This document shows positions 37,765 through 46,301 of a stretch of DNA of 64,000 bases, one piece after another. The DNA lies in the NCBI GenBank assembly GCA_022486585.1, contig JAKVKI010000003.1, forward strand, positions 43,525 through 107,524, in the 5' to 3' direction. Below the pieces are notes generated by a model, which searched no databases, was not told the origin of the DNA, and saw only the letters and a program-made list of their open reading frames with translations. Source of the DNA: Megasphaera sp. GTDB lineage: Bacteria > Bacillota > Negativicutes > Veillonellales > Megasphaeraceae. Within the stretch, counting starts at the first letter, position 1. Every line of letters begins with the position of its first letter. The position numbers were made by a program, and so were the translations under genes.

Positions 37765-38349
37765 GTGAAGGCATTGAGACGAAGTACTGGCAAAAAAGGA
37801 AAAATTATTATAGCATTGCTGATTGTCTGCTTGTGCGGGGCATATTTCTATTCATGGAAAGACGATGTCATGCGCAAATTCGTCTATCCCTTACAATATG
37901 ATTATATGGTCAGGCAGTATTCGTATGATGATCACGTTGATCCGGCATTAGTAGCAGCAGTCATTTTGGTGGAAAGTAAATTCAATCAGACTGCTGCGTC
38001 GCATCGTGGTGCCCATGGCTTGATGCAGATTATGCCTGAAACAGGTGAATGGATTGCCGGCAAAATGGGGATCAACGATTATACGCCGGAAAAGCTGAAT
38101 GATGTACGTATGAATATCAAAATGGGTACGTGGTATTTAGCATATTTATTAAAAGAGTATGATGGTAATAAAGTATTGGCGCTGGCAGCGTATAATGCAG
38201 GCCGGGGCCATGTCGATACATGGGTATCTGAATATGGCTGGAAAAAAGATTTTTCAAAAATTGAAGAAATACCCTTTTCAGAAACGCGAGAATATGTTAG
38301 AATAGTCTTGTTGAACGAAAAGCAGTACAAACAATTGTATGATTTTTGA
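37765..38349 (+). CDS. Lytic transglycosylase, SLT family, membrane-anchored
   Basis: This protein of ~194 residues has one N-terminal membrane helix (IIIALLIVCLCGAYFYSW), so it is anchored outward. The SLT domain carries the catalytic Glu in VESKFNQTAASHRGAHGLMQIMPET and the AAYNAGRGHV motif. It cleaves glycan strands in peptidoglycan. The start may be the GTG at 37765, one base after the coaE stop, or a TTG at 37774, 6 bases after AGGTG. The coaE-slt order is common in Negativicutes and Clostridia as far as I recall. Confidence 0.9.
   Translation: MKALRRSTGKKGKIIIALLIVCLCGAYFYSWKDDVMRKFVYPLQYDYMVRQYSYDDHVDPALVAAVILVESKFNQTAASHRGAHGLMQIMPETGEWIAGKMGINDYTPEKLNDVRMNIKMGTWYLAYLLKEYDGNKVLALAAYNAGRGHVDTWVSEYGWKKDFSKIEEIPFSETREYVRIVLLNEKQYKQLYDF
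38275..38303 (+). promoter_or_regulatory. Possible promoter of tRNA-Leu inside the transglycosylase gene
   Basis: TTTTCA (38275-38280) and TAGAAT (38298-38303) are spaced by 17 bases, with TGT before the -10, about 55 bases before the tRNA. Confidence 0.45.
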
Positions 38350-38357
38350 TTGTTTAT

Positions 38358-38442
38358 GCGGTTGTGGCGGAATGGCAGACGCGCTGTCTTCAGGTGGCAG
38401 TGATCATCGATCGTGTGGGTTCAACTCCCACCAACCGCACCA
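38358..38442 (+). tRNA. tRNA-Leu (anticodon CAG)
   Basis: This 85-base class II tRNA has acceptor GCGGTTG paired with CAACCGC, anticodon stem CTGTC/GGCAG with loop TTCAGGT giving anticodon CAG, a long variable arm TGATC-ATC-GATCG, and T arm GTGGG-TTCAACT-CCCAC. The CCA end is encoded. It reads CTG codons. Confidence 0.97.
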
Positions 38443-38452
38443 TTAATTGCCT

Positions 38453-39142
38453 ATGGATGATACATTGATTGAAACACTCAAACAATGGAATATCGCTTCT
38501 GTTCTCCCACTTCATGTGGGAGATTTTAAGTTACGGACAGAGTTTCGTATGATACAGAAAAATGGTGAAGATGTAGAATACCGTTTGTTTATCTATGAGA
38601 ACTGTACAAAAGGATGGTCTGTCCGGGCTGTGCTGAATCCCGTATCGAAAGAATATTCTGTTCGTACGGATATTGGTATGTTAGAATTCGCTTTGATTGA
38701 ATTCATTACAGATGACTTCTCTGTGTTTCGACACATGGTCGAAGAACGGCTGGGCCGTATTATTAATGAATATTATGTCAATGAAGAACACCAATTCAGC
38801 ATCATATTGAAGGACAAGGGCATTCCGGATGTACACTGGAATGAGTTCCTGCCTCAGGAGTACAAGGGATTACATCGCCTTATTACACCGAATGAGGCCG
38901 TGCGCATCATTAATGGTTCGTATATGATCCTATCCTATTATGATGCAGCCAGCCAAAGCGGGTTGTCACTGATGTACAATATCTTGCGAGATGATTTCTT
39001 TGCAGAACGGCGCATCCACAACTTCCCGAATTTGGTCCATGATTTTGACGGCCGGGATCTTAAAAAATTGGAGAAAGCCCTGCGAAACAGGTTGCTCCCT
39101 GTTTTAGATGCAGTTGTGAGTGATGCGGCATCAGCTCCTTAA
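38453..39142 (+). CDS. Conserved-looking protein of unknown function behind tRNA-Leu
   Basis: This soluble, roughly neutral-to-acidic protein of 229 residues has no membrane segment and no motif I recognise. Codon use matches the neighbours and the frame is free of stops, so it is a real gene. Its ATG at 38453 lies 10 bases after the tRNA CCA end and no ribosome site is visible; a TTG at 38447 has none either. It may be expressed from tRNA read-through after 3' processing, or start further in. It precedes the rimP operon but is separated from it by a promoter. Confidence 0.75.
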   Translation: MDDTLIETLKQWNIASVLPLHVGDFKLRTEFRMIQKNGEDVEYRLFIYENCTKGWSVRAVLNPVSKEYSVRTDIGMLEFALIEFITDDFSVFRHMVEERLGRIINEYYVNEEHQFSIILKDKGIPDVHWNEFLPQEYKGLHRLITPNEAVRIINGSYMILSYYDAASQSGLSLMYNILRDDFFAERRIHNFPNLVHDFDGRDLKKLEKALRNRLLPVLDAVVSDAASAP

Positions 39143-39180
39143 CGTAAGTGTGTCGTACGGTTCAACAGAAGTGCCTGCCG

Positions 39181-39209
39181 TTGTCAGACGGGGATGTAAG
39201 TGGTATACT
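39181..39209 (+). promoter_or_regulatory. Promoter of the rimP-nusA-infB operon
   Basis: TTGTCA (39181-39186) and TATACT (39204-39209) are spaced by 17 bases, with TGG directly before the -10. Transcription would start near 39216. Confidence 0.8.
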
Positions 39210-39231
39210 AAACGTAATTTGGTTTTTATTT

Positions 39232-39259
39232 TTAAGAGTGGGCGTGAGCTCACTCTTAA
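39232..39259 (+). ncRNA. 12-bp leader hairpin with GNRA tetraloop before rimP
   Basis: The left arm at 39232-39243 pairs with 39248-39259 (one G-T pair) around a GTGA loop. It starts ~15 bases into the predicted transcript. No long T run follows (only TTTT at 39261-39264), so it looks like a structured leader, perhaps a protein-binding site or RNA stabiliser, more than a terminator. Confidence 0.6.
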
Positions 39260-39289
39260 CTTTTACCTACACTATTTTGGAGATAGCTG

Positions 39290-39757
39290 GTGAATACTAT
39301 GAAACATGAACATATTGAAAAATTGATAGCTACGGAAGTTGAAAAAATCATCGCCGGAACAGAACTCGAACTGGTTGATGTAGAATACATCCGCGAAAAG
39401 AACTGGTACCTGCGAGTGTACATCGACAAAAAAGGCGGTATTGGTTTGGAAGACTGCCAAGGTGTAAGCGAAAAACTCAGCAAGTACTTAGATGAAGCGG
39501 ATCCCATTCAGGATAACTATTTGCTGGAAGTTTCGTCACCAGGACTGGATCGCATTTTGAAGAAAGACAAGGACTTCGTCCGTTATGCTGGAAGGGACGT
39601 TGACATTCATTTCTTCAAGCCCCGTGACGGCGTCAAAGATGTCGTTGCTACGCTGTCCGGTAAAGATGGAAATCAACTGATGGTTTCTATTGATGGCCAA
39701 TCGGAAGCCATCGAAATGAAAGATATAGCTCAAGTACGGTTGCATATTGATTTTTAG
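39290..39757 (+). CDS. rimP: Ribosome maturation factor RimP
   Basis: This 155-residue protein has the RimP N-terminal alpha/beta domain (ELVDVEYIREKNWYLRVYIDKKGGIGLEDC, LDEADPIQDNYLLEVSSPGLDR) and a C-terminal SH3-like part. It assists 30S subunit assembly. It heads the operon for nusA and infB, its conserved position. The start may be the GTG at 39290 (6 bases after GGAGA) or the ATG at 39299. Confidence 0.93.
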   Translation: MNTMKHEHIEKLIATEVEKIIAGTELELVDVEYIREKNWYLRVYIDKKGGIGLEDCQGVSEKLSKYLDEADPIQDNYLLEVSSPGLDRILKKDKDFVRYAGRDVDIHFFKPRDGVKDVVATLSGKDGNQLMVSIDGQSEAIEMKDIAQVRLHIDF

Positions 39758-39771
39758 TGGAGGATATTAAT

Positions 39772-40929
39772 GTGAATAAAGAATTACTCAACGCAATTGC
39801 CTATTTATCCAAAGAAAAGGGCGTTTCCAGTGATGTTATTTGCGATTCTTTGGAAGCGGTCCTTATTACAGCGTATAAGAAAGAACCGGATGCCAATCCG
39901 ACAGCCGAAGTGGAATTGAATCGCACTAGTGGTGATTATAAATTCATAGCAGGCAAGACCGTCGTGGAAACTGTAGAAAACCCCCATACAGAAATCTCTC
40001 TCAGCGAAGCGAAGGCTATCAATGAGGACTATGAACCGGGCGATATGATTCAAGTCAATGTTACACCTAAAAACTTTGGCCGTATTGCTGCACAGGCAGC
40101 AAAACAAGTCATGATCCAGCGTCTTCGTGAAGCAGAACGGAGCATTGTATACGATGAATTTTCAAATCGGACCGATGATATCATTACCGGATTGATCCAG
40201 CGGGTTGAAAATAAAAATGTGTACGTTGATCTGGGCAAAGCCGAAGCGGTATTGCCAGCGTCAGAACAGATTCCGACGGAAACCTATACAGTAGGCCAGC
40301 GCATTAAATGCTATGTCGTCGAAGTTCGCAAAACGACAAAGGGTGCACAAATTCTCGTATCTCGTACACATCCGGGCCTGCTCAAACGACTTTTTGAGTT
40401 AGAAGTACCGGAAATTTATGAAGGAGTAGTGGAACTCAAATCCGTTGCTCGTGAACCGGGCCGTCGTTCTAAAATTGCTGTCTACTCTCGCGATGAAAAT
40501 GTTGATTCTGTTGGCGCCTGCGTAGGGCCTAAAGGAAGCCGTGTACAGAATATCGTTACAGAATTGCAGAATGAAAAGATCGATATCGTTAAATGGGATG
40601 AAGATCCGGCTGTATATATTGCCAATGCACTTAGTCCGGCTCAAGTCATTTCAGTTACTGTCGATGAAGAAGAAAAGTCATCCAGTGTCGTCGTTCCAGA
40701 CTATCAGTTGTCTTTGGCTATTGGCAAAGCAGGGCAGAATGCCCGTTTGGCAGCTAAATTGACAAACTGGAAAATTGATATTAAGAGCGAATCCCAAGTC
40801 GTTGAAGGAAAGACGGAAGACAGAAGCAATGAGGCTGCTGTCGACGATGATAGCGATATCCTTTCGGATTTGTCCATGCCGGCAGATGCAGCGAACGATG
40901 ATGATGCTGCAACTGATCCGCAAGAATAG
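39772..40929 (+). CDS. nusA: Transcription termination/antitermination protein NusA
   Basis: This 385-residue NusA has an N-terminal RNA polymerase-binding domain, an S1 domain (IITGLIQRVENKNVYVDLGKAEAVLP) and two KH domains (EGVVELKSVAREPGRRSKIAVYS, GACVGPKGSRVQNI; SLAIGKAGQNARLAAKLTNWKIDI). It ends in an acidic ~35-residue tail rich in Asp in place of the C-terminal repeats of E. coli NusA. It controls pausing and termination. The GTG at 39772 is 8 bases after TGGAGG. Confidence 0.95.
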   Translation: MNKELLNAIAYLSKEKGVSSDVICDSLEAVLITAYKKEPDANPTAEVELNRTSGDYKFIAGKTVVETVENPHTEISLSEAKAINEDYEPGDMIQVNVTPKNFGRIAAQAAKQVMIQRLREAERSIVYDEFSNRTDDIITGLIQRVENKNVYVDLGKAEAVLPASEQIPTETYTVGQRIKCYVVEVRKTTKGAQILVSRTHPGLLKRLFELEVPEIYEGVVELKSVAREPGRRSKIAVYSRDENVDSVGACVGPKGSRVQNIVTELQNEKIDIVKWDEDPAVYIANALSPAQVISVTVDEEEKSSSVVVPDYQLSLAIGKAGQNARLAAKLTNWKIDIKSESQVVEGKTEDRSNEAAVDDDSDILSDLSMPADAANDDDAATDPQE

Positions 40930-40937
40930 GAGAGGCT

Positions 40938-41198
40938 ATGAAACAGAAAAAAGTACCACTCCGCGTTTGTGTGGGCTGTCAGCAGCAAAAAAGTAAAAAA
41001 GAAATGATCCGGATCGTTCGTACGCCAGAAGGAAACGTTGAAATCGACAAGATTGGCAAAAAACCAGGCCGTGGCGTGTATATCTGTCAAAATGCGGACT
41101 GTTTGGAAAAGGCCTATAAAGAACACCGGTTGGAACGCTCTCTTAAGTGTAAGGTATCCAATGAAATCTACGAAGGTTTGCGTAAGGAATTGTCATGA
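40938..41198 (+). CDS. rnpM: YlxR family RNA-binding protein (RnpM)
   Basis: This 86-residue basic protein has the PLRVCVGCQQQKSKKEMIRIVR signature and GRGVYICQNADC. In B. subtilis this family (YlxR/RnpM) binds RNase P RNA and modulates its activity. It lies in the conserved nusA-ylxR-ylxQ-infB slot. GGAGAGG precedes the ATG. Confidence 0.92.
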   Translation: MKQKKVPLRVCVGCQQQKSKKEMIRIVRTPEGNVEIDKIGKKPGRGVYICQNADCLEKAYKEHRLERSLKCKVSNEIYEGLRKELS

Positions 41199-41506
41199 TA
41201 CAGCATGATAAAATCTTAAATCTGCTCGGCTTAGCTTGCCGGGCAGGTAAAACCATTAGCGGAGACTATGCAGTAACGAATTATTTAAAGAAAAAAACAG
41301 TGCCAATGCTTTTTATTGCTACAGACGGCGGGACCGATACAACGGAGAAATTTCGCCGGCTGGCAGTAAAAAAAGGCATGCGCATCGTGAATCTATATAC
41401 AAAGGAAGAGCTGGGGAATGCTGTTGGCAAGGGACAGAACGTAGTCGTACTGCTTGCTGATGGCGGATTTGCCCGGGCTATCGATAACGTGATGAGTACC
41501 ATGTAA
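41195..41506 (+). CDS. L7Ae/L30e-family ribosomal-type protein (YlxQ)
   Basis: This 103-residue L7Ae-fold protein has the family features ILNLLGLACRAGKTISGDYAV and a C-terminal GFARAIDNVM. Its relatives bind kink-turn RNA. It overlaps the rnpM gene by four bases and precedes infB, the usual place of YlxQ. Its exact RNA target is unknown. Confidence 0.9.
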   Translation: MIQHDKILNLLGLACRAGKTISGDYAVTNYLKKKTVPMLFIATDGGTDTTEKFRRLAVKKGMRIVNLYTKEELGNAVGKGQNVVVLLADGGFARAIDNVMSTM

Positions 41507-41525
41507 TACTGAAGGGGGTAACTAG

Positions 41526-44102
41526 ATGACGAAACGAGTATACGAAATAGCAAAAGATTACGGCGTATCAGCCAAGACAGTCATCAAAACACTAGGAGAT
41601 CATGCCATTAAGGCCGGGAACTTTACCGGAGTTGATGATAAAATGAAATCCATACTAGATAAATCCTTTACAACTAACACGAAAAAGGCGGTAGGTCGTA
41701 ATATGCCAAAACAGGGAACTGTCCAGAATCAAGGAAGCAATCATTCAAATAATACATCTGAATCAAATCAGGCCGGTATGCAGAAACAAAATGCCAATCG
41801 TAATGGGAATCAACCCAAAGCGGGTCAGAGTGGAACGCCGAAGAGCAGCGGTCATACGGCTAATCAAGGCAGACCTAATCAAAACGGCAGTCAGAAACAA
41901 GGCGGCAATCGTGATAAAAGTCAATACCATGATAGACGGCAGCAAAATAGCAACAATAGACATGGCCAAACTAATCAAAGCAATCAAAGTGGTCAAAATA
42001 AATCGAGAAACAGCCAAAAGCCGGGAACGGCTTCTGCTGCTAACCCCAACCGCAGCCAGCAGACGAACCGTAATGCTGCAGGCAGCACGGGCAGTGGTCA
42101 GCAGAATCACAGCAGCGATTCTAAACGGACTAAATACTTTGGTCGTCCTCAAGCTGGCAGCGATACACATGGTGGCAAGAAAAAGCATAGCCAAAACAGT
42201 CATGATAATCGCAACAACCCAAATGCTAAAAACAGACCGCATACACTTTTATCTAATGTATTAAATAAAGGGAAAAATAAGAATAACCGTCATAATCAGC
42301 GGAATCAGCATGCCAATCCCAATGGGAATGGCAGTGAAGTCGTGAAGAAAAAACACTATCCGACAGAAATTGAATTGCCGGAAACTATTGTAGTCAAGGA
42401 TTTTGCTGATCGTTTAGGCCGTGAAGTAGGCGAAGTTATCAAAAAGTTGCTCATGGGCGGCATCATGGTCACGATCAACCAGGAAATCGATTATGAAACG
42501 GCGTCCCTCATTGCCGATGAATTTGGTGCGACTGTTACGAAAGAAGCACCGCCAGAAGATCCGACAGAAATCGAAGAAATCATCGATCCGCCAGAATCCC
42601 TGAAGACCCGTCCCCCTGTCGTTACGATTATGGGCCATGTTGACCATGGTAAAACCAGTCTTCTCGATGCCATCAGACAGACCAATGTAACGAGCCATGA
42701 AGCCGGCGGTATTACACAGCATATCGGTGCTTACCAGGTTCGCTATAATGGCAAGAAAATTGTATTTATGGATACACCGGGCCATGAAGCGTTTACAGCT
42801 ATGCGTGCCCGCGGTGCGCAAGTTACGGATATTGCCGTCCTCGTCGTCGCTGCTGATGATGGTGTCATGCCACAGACTATCGAATCTATTAACCATGCGA
42901 AATCTGCAGGCGTTCCGGTTATTGTAGCTATCAATAAAATTGATAAAGAAAGTGCTAATCCGGAACATGTTATGCAGCAATTGACAGAATATGGATTGAT
43001 CGGTGAAGATTGGGGCGGCGATACGATTATGGTTCCCGTTTCAGCGCACAAGAAAATCGGATTGGATGATTTATTGGAAAACATTCTCGTCCTGGCCGAA
43101 GTTCTTGATTTGAAAGCAAACCCGAACCGTCCTGCTGAAGGTGTTGTCATCGAAGCTAAGCTGGATAAGGGCCGCGGCCCTGTAGCCTCCGTCCTTATCC
43201 AAAAAGGGACACTCCGTGTCGGTGATACCATTATCGTTGGTTCTTCGTACGGCAAAGTACGAGCAATGAACAGTGAACGCGGCGAACGGGTGAAGAAGGC
43301 AGAACCGTCTATCCCTGTTGAAATCCTCGGCCTCAACGACGTACCGGAAGCTGGCGATATCCTTGACGTGACTGATGAAAAGACGGCCCGTTCTGTTGCT
43401 GAAAAGAGAATGGAAAAGAAACGTTCTTCTGAACTGCATGTCAATGCCAAAGTTACATTGGATGATCTGTTCAAACAGATTCAGGAAGGCGAATTGAAGG
43501 AACTGCCACTTATTGTCAAAGGGGATGTTCAAGGTTCTGTTGAAGCCTTGAGCCAGTCGCTCCTTGCTATTAAGAGTGATGAAGTCCGTATTTCCATTGT
43601 TCATGCTGGTGTCGGGGCTATTACGGAATCCGATATTATGCTGGCTTCAGCATCCAATGCGCTTATTATTGGCTTTAATGTCCGTCCTGATGCATCGGCC
43701 CGCAAAGCGGCAGAACATGAAAATGTCGATATGCGTATGTATCGTGTTATTTACGATGCTATCAACGATGTCGAAGCGGCTATTAAAGGTATGCTGGAAA
43801 AGAAATTTGAAGAACATATTTTAGGTCGTGCTGAGATCCGCAAGATCATTACGACACCAAAAGTCATTGTTGGCGGGACCTATGTTAAAGAAGGCAAAAT
43901 CACAAGTGCGTCTAAAGTGCGCCTCATCCGCAATGGTATCGTCGTTCACGAAGGTGAAATCGATGGCTTGCGCCGTTTCAAAGATGACGTGAAGGAAGTA
44001 GCCGCTGGATTTGAATGTGGTATTACTCTTGAAAACTATCGAGATATTAAAGAAGGCGACGAAATCGAAGCCTATGAAATGGTAGAAGTAGCACCGAAAT
44101 AA
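41526..44102 (+). CDS. infB: Translation initiation factor IF-2 with Asn/Gln-rich N-terminal region
   Basis: This is an 858-residue IF2. The short N-terminal IF2-N motif ([19 protein letters not shown]) is followed by a ~215-residue low-complexity region (about 60-275) dominated by Asn, Gln, Ser, Gly, Lys and His. Then come a second IF2-N motif ([24 protein letters not shown]), the G domain with GHVDHGKT near residue 369, DTPGHEAF and NKID, and domains II-IV. It brings initiator tRNA to the 30S subunit. In many IF2 proteins this linker is rich in Ala, Lys, Glu and Pro; the Asn/Gln-rich composition here is unusual. Confidence 0.96.
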   Translation: MTKRVYEIAKDYGVSAKTVIKTLGDHAIKAGNFTGVDDKMKSILDKSFTTNTKKAVGRNMPKQGTVQNQGSNHSNNTSESNQAGMQKQNANRNGNQPKAGQSGTPKSSGHTANQGRPNQNGSQKQGGNRDKSQYHDRRQQNSNNRHGQTNQSNQSGQNKSRNSQKPGTASAANPNRSQQTNRNAAGSTGSGQQNHSSDSKRTKYFGRPQAGSDTHGGKKKHSQNSHDNRNNPNAKNRPHTLLSNVLNKGKNKNNRHNQRNQHANPNGNGSEVVKKKHYPTEIELPETIVVKDFADRLGREVGEVIKKLLMGGIMVTINQEIDYETASLIADEFGATVTKEAPPEDPTEIEEIIDPPESLKTRPPVVTIMGHVDHGKTSLLDAIRQTNVTSHEAGGITQHIGAYQVRYNGKKIVFMDTPGHEAFTAMRARGAQVTDIAVLVVAADDGVMPQTIESINHAKSAGVPVIVAINKIDKESANPEHVMQQLTEYGLIGEDWGGDTIMVPVSAHKKIGLDDLLENILVLAEVLDLKANPNRPAEGVVIEAKLDKGRGPVASVLIQKGTLRVGDTIIVGSSYGKVRAMNSERGERVKKAEPSIPVEILGLNDVPEAGDILDVTDEKTARSVAEKRMEKKRSSELHVNAKVTLDDLFKQIQEGELKELPLIVKGDVQGSVEALSQSLLAIKSDEVRISIVHAGVGAITESDIMLASASNALIIGFNVRPDASARKAAEHENVDMRMYRVIYDAINDVEAAIKGMLEKKFEEHILGRAEIRKIITTPKVIVGGTYVKEGKITSASKVRLIRNGIVVHEGEIDGLRRFKDDVKEVAAGFECGITLENYRDIKEGDEIEAYEMVEVAPK

Positions 44103-44116
44103 AGCGAGGAATCACT

Positions 44117-44464
44117 ATGGGAGAAATGCGAGTAAGAAAAATACAAGAATTTATTAAGCAGGAAGTATCTAATATCCTGCTCCGTGAATTGAAAGACCCG
44201 CGTCTTGGCTTCGTCACTGTGACCGATGCGCGTATTACAGGGGATCTTCGTGAGGCTACTGTTTACGTCAGTTTCTTTGGTAATGACGAGCAAAAAAAAG
44301 ATACCCTGCGAGCATTACAACACGCAACAGGATATATCCGTACAGAAGTAGGGAAACGGCTGGGTATCCGGTATTCACCGACGATTACTTTTGAAGAAGA
44401 CACATCCCTTGAGTATGGCATGAAGATAGATAAGCTTCTCCATGATATAGAAAAGAAGGATTGA
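44117..44464 (+). CDS. rbfA: Ribosome-binding factor A
   Basis: This 115-residue KH-fold protein has the RVRKIQEFIKQEVSNILLRELKDPRLGFVTVTD start and YIRTEVGKRLGIRYSPTITFEED. It assists 16S rRNA 5'-end maturation and cold adaptation. It follows infB by 14 bases, its conserved place, and its stop overlaps the start region of nrnA. Confidence 0.95.
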   Translation: MGEMRVRKIQEFIKQEVSNILLRELKDPRLGFVTVTDARITGDLREATVYVSFFGNDEQKKDTLRALQHATGYIRTEVGKRLGIRYSPTITFEEDTSLEYGMKIDKLLHDIEKKD

Positions 44465-44469
44465 TGCGC

Positions 44470-45414
44470 ATGAATTGTACATCTCAGGACTTGCAGCATG
44501 TATGGAATCAGTATGGTTCCATCATGCTGACGGCCCATGTCAGTCCCGATGGAGATGCTATCGGCAGTTTGCTGACGCTGTATCATTGGCTGAAAACACA
44601 AGGAAAACACGTCGTCATCGTCATCGATGATGACATTGATGATAAGTTCAATTTCCTGGAGGATGTCAATGCCATTCAAAAGCCGGCAGCAGTGCAGACC
44701 GATGATACGTGGCTGTCTGTCGTTCTCGATGCGACCTCCTCTGACCGGTGCGGCAAGGTTGCAGCACTTATGAAGGGAAAGGTTGTCAATATCGATCACC
44801 ATATATCCAATGAGCATTTTGCTGATTGGGAATTGGTGCGGCCTGATATGGCGGCGACAGGAGAAATATTGACAGAATTATTCCAGCAATGGGGGGCAGT
44901 AATGACAGCGCCTATGGCTGATGCACTTTATATGGCCATTGCGACGGACTGCGGCTTTTTTAAATTCAGCAATACGACAGGCCATACATTGCGCATGGCT
45001 GCCAGCCTTGTTGATAATGGGGCCAGACCTAATATCATTTCTGAGCATTTAGAGGCCCAGTCACTGATTAAGTTGCGAGCCTTATCGGAAGTGTTGAAAC
45101 ATATTGAACTTTTTGCCGGGAATACAGTTGCCGGCATTAGTTTTACACCAGACGTATTGAAGCATACAGGAGAACATACAGGCGGATACATCGACTATGC
45201 TCGTAATGTCAAAGGCGTCGATGTTGCTTTTACAGTGAAATATATCAGTGATACGGAGACTCGTGTCAGTCTTCGATCTAAAAGCATTGATGTCAATGCC
45301 ATTGCAGCGACGTTCGGCGGCGGCGGACACGTACGGGCAGCTGGTTGTACAATTGCGGCTCCCTTGGCCAAAGCTAAAAAAATGTTAGTGAAGGAAATTA
45401 TACGAGACAAATGA
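44470..45414 (+). CDS. nrnA: DHH-family phosphoesterase (NrnA-like nanoRNase/pAp phosphatase)
   Basis: This protein of ~314 residues has the DHH domain motifs AHVSPDGDAIGS, VLDATSSDR, and NIDHHISN, plus DHHA1 with GGGGHVRAAGC near the C terminus. NrnA degrades short RNA oligos and hydrolyses 3',5'-pAp, and cyclic dinucleotide breakdown products are also possible substrates. I chose the ATG at 44470, 9 bases after AAGGA; ATG 44464 is closer. It lies between rbfA and truB as in most Firmicutes. Confidence 0.93.
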   Translation: MNCTSQDLQHVWNQYGSIMLTAHVSPDGDAIGSLLTLYHWLKTQGKHVVIVIDDDIDDKFNFLEDVNAIQKPAAVQTDDTWLSVVLDATSSDRCGKVAALMKGKVVNIDHHISNEHFADWELVRPDMAATGEILTELFQQWGAVMTAPMADALYMAIATDCGFFKFSNTTGHTLRMAASLVDNGARPNIISEHLEAQSLIKLRALSEVLKHIELFAGNTVAGISFTPDVLKHTGEHTGGYIDYARNVKGVDVAFTVKYISDTETRVSLRSKSIDVNAIAATFGGGGHVRAAGCTIAAPLAKAKKMLVKEIIRDK

Positions 45415-46292
45415 TAAATGGAATCGTCAATGTATTAAAACCGACAGGTATGTCCAGTCATGATGTCATAAGCCAACTGCGGCGTATGTACAATATGAAG
45501 AAAATTGGTCATGCCGGAACGCTGGATCCCTTAGCGGCCGGTGTGCTGCCCATCTATTTGGGACAGGCGACACGACTTATTGAATATGGGGACAGCGGTA
45601 TCAAAGAATATCGTGCCGAATTTGCCTTGGGACTGGCTACGGATACTGAAGATCTAACAGGAAATGTCGTAGCTGCAGCTGCTGTACCGGAGCTGACGAT
45701 GGCACAGATCGAGCAGGTCTTGGCGTCGTTTCGCGGTGATATTGAACAAAGGCCGTCACAGTATTCGGCTATTAACGTAAATGGTGTCAAAGCCTATAAA
45801 CTTGCCAGGCAGCATGCAGAATTCACACTGCCAGGCCGGCCGGTCACGATTTACGAGTTGCAGCTGCTAAGGTATGCACAGGGACGGGGCATCCTTCATG
45901 TCACGTGTTCTAAAGGGACCTATATCCGTTCACTTATCCGTGATTTAGGCGAAGCCTTGGGAACACATGCCTGTATGACGTATTTAGTGCGCACGCGGGC
46001 TGGCTTGTTTGGAATCGATGAAGCGGTGACACTGGAAGACCTTGAAAAGGAACCGTTGGCATATGTTTTGCCAGCTGATATGGCGATTCAGGGATTACGG
46101 AAAGTTACATTGTCTCCTGAGAAATGTGCCTTCCTTTTGCAGGGACGGCCTGTGCCTTTTAGCGGCAAAAATTTGACTCATGAAGAAATACTACGGATCT
46201 ATAATACAGAAGATAACTTGACGGGTATTGCCCGTTTCGATAAAGAACATCATGTCATTCGTCCGCATAAGATGTTTGCAGATGTGCTGTGA
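45411..46292 (+). CDS. truB: tRNA pseudouridine(55) synthase
   Basis: This 293-residue protein has GIVNVLKPTGMSSHDV and HAGTLDPLAAGVLPI containing the catalytic Asp, RGDIEQRPSQYSAINVNG and the late KGTYIRSLIRDLG. A C-terminal PUA-like extension is present. It makes pseudouridine 55 in the T loop of tRNAs. It overlaps nrnA by 4 bases (ATGA). Confidence 0.96.
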   Translation: MINGIVNVLKPTGMSSHDVISQLRRMYNMKKIGHAGTLDPLAAGVLPIYLGQATRLIEYGDSGIKEYRAEFALGLATDTEDLTGNVVAAAAVPELTMAQIEQVLASFRGDIEQRPSQYSAINVNGVKAYKLARQHAEFTLPGRPVTIYELQLLRYAQGRGILHVTCSKGTYIRSLIRDLGEALGTHACMTYLVRTRAGLFGIDEAVTLEDLEKEPLAYVLPADMAIQGLRKVTLSPEKCAFLLQGRPVPFSGKNLTHEEILRIYNTEDNLTGIARFDKEHHVIRPHKMFADVL

Positions 46293-46301
46293 GGTAATTA
46301 C

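Noticed and set aside
41763..42264. Long overlapping frames on both strands inside infB
   Set aside because: They come from the low-complexity Asn/Gln-rich coding region; the IF2 frame is the conserved one.
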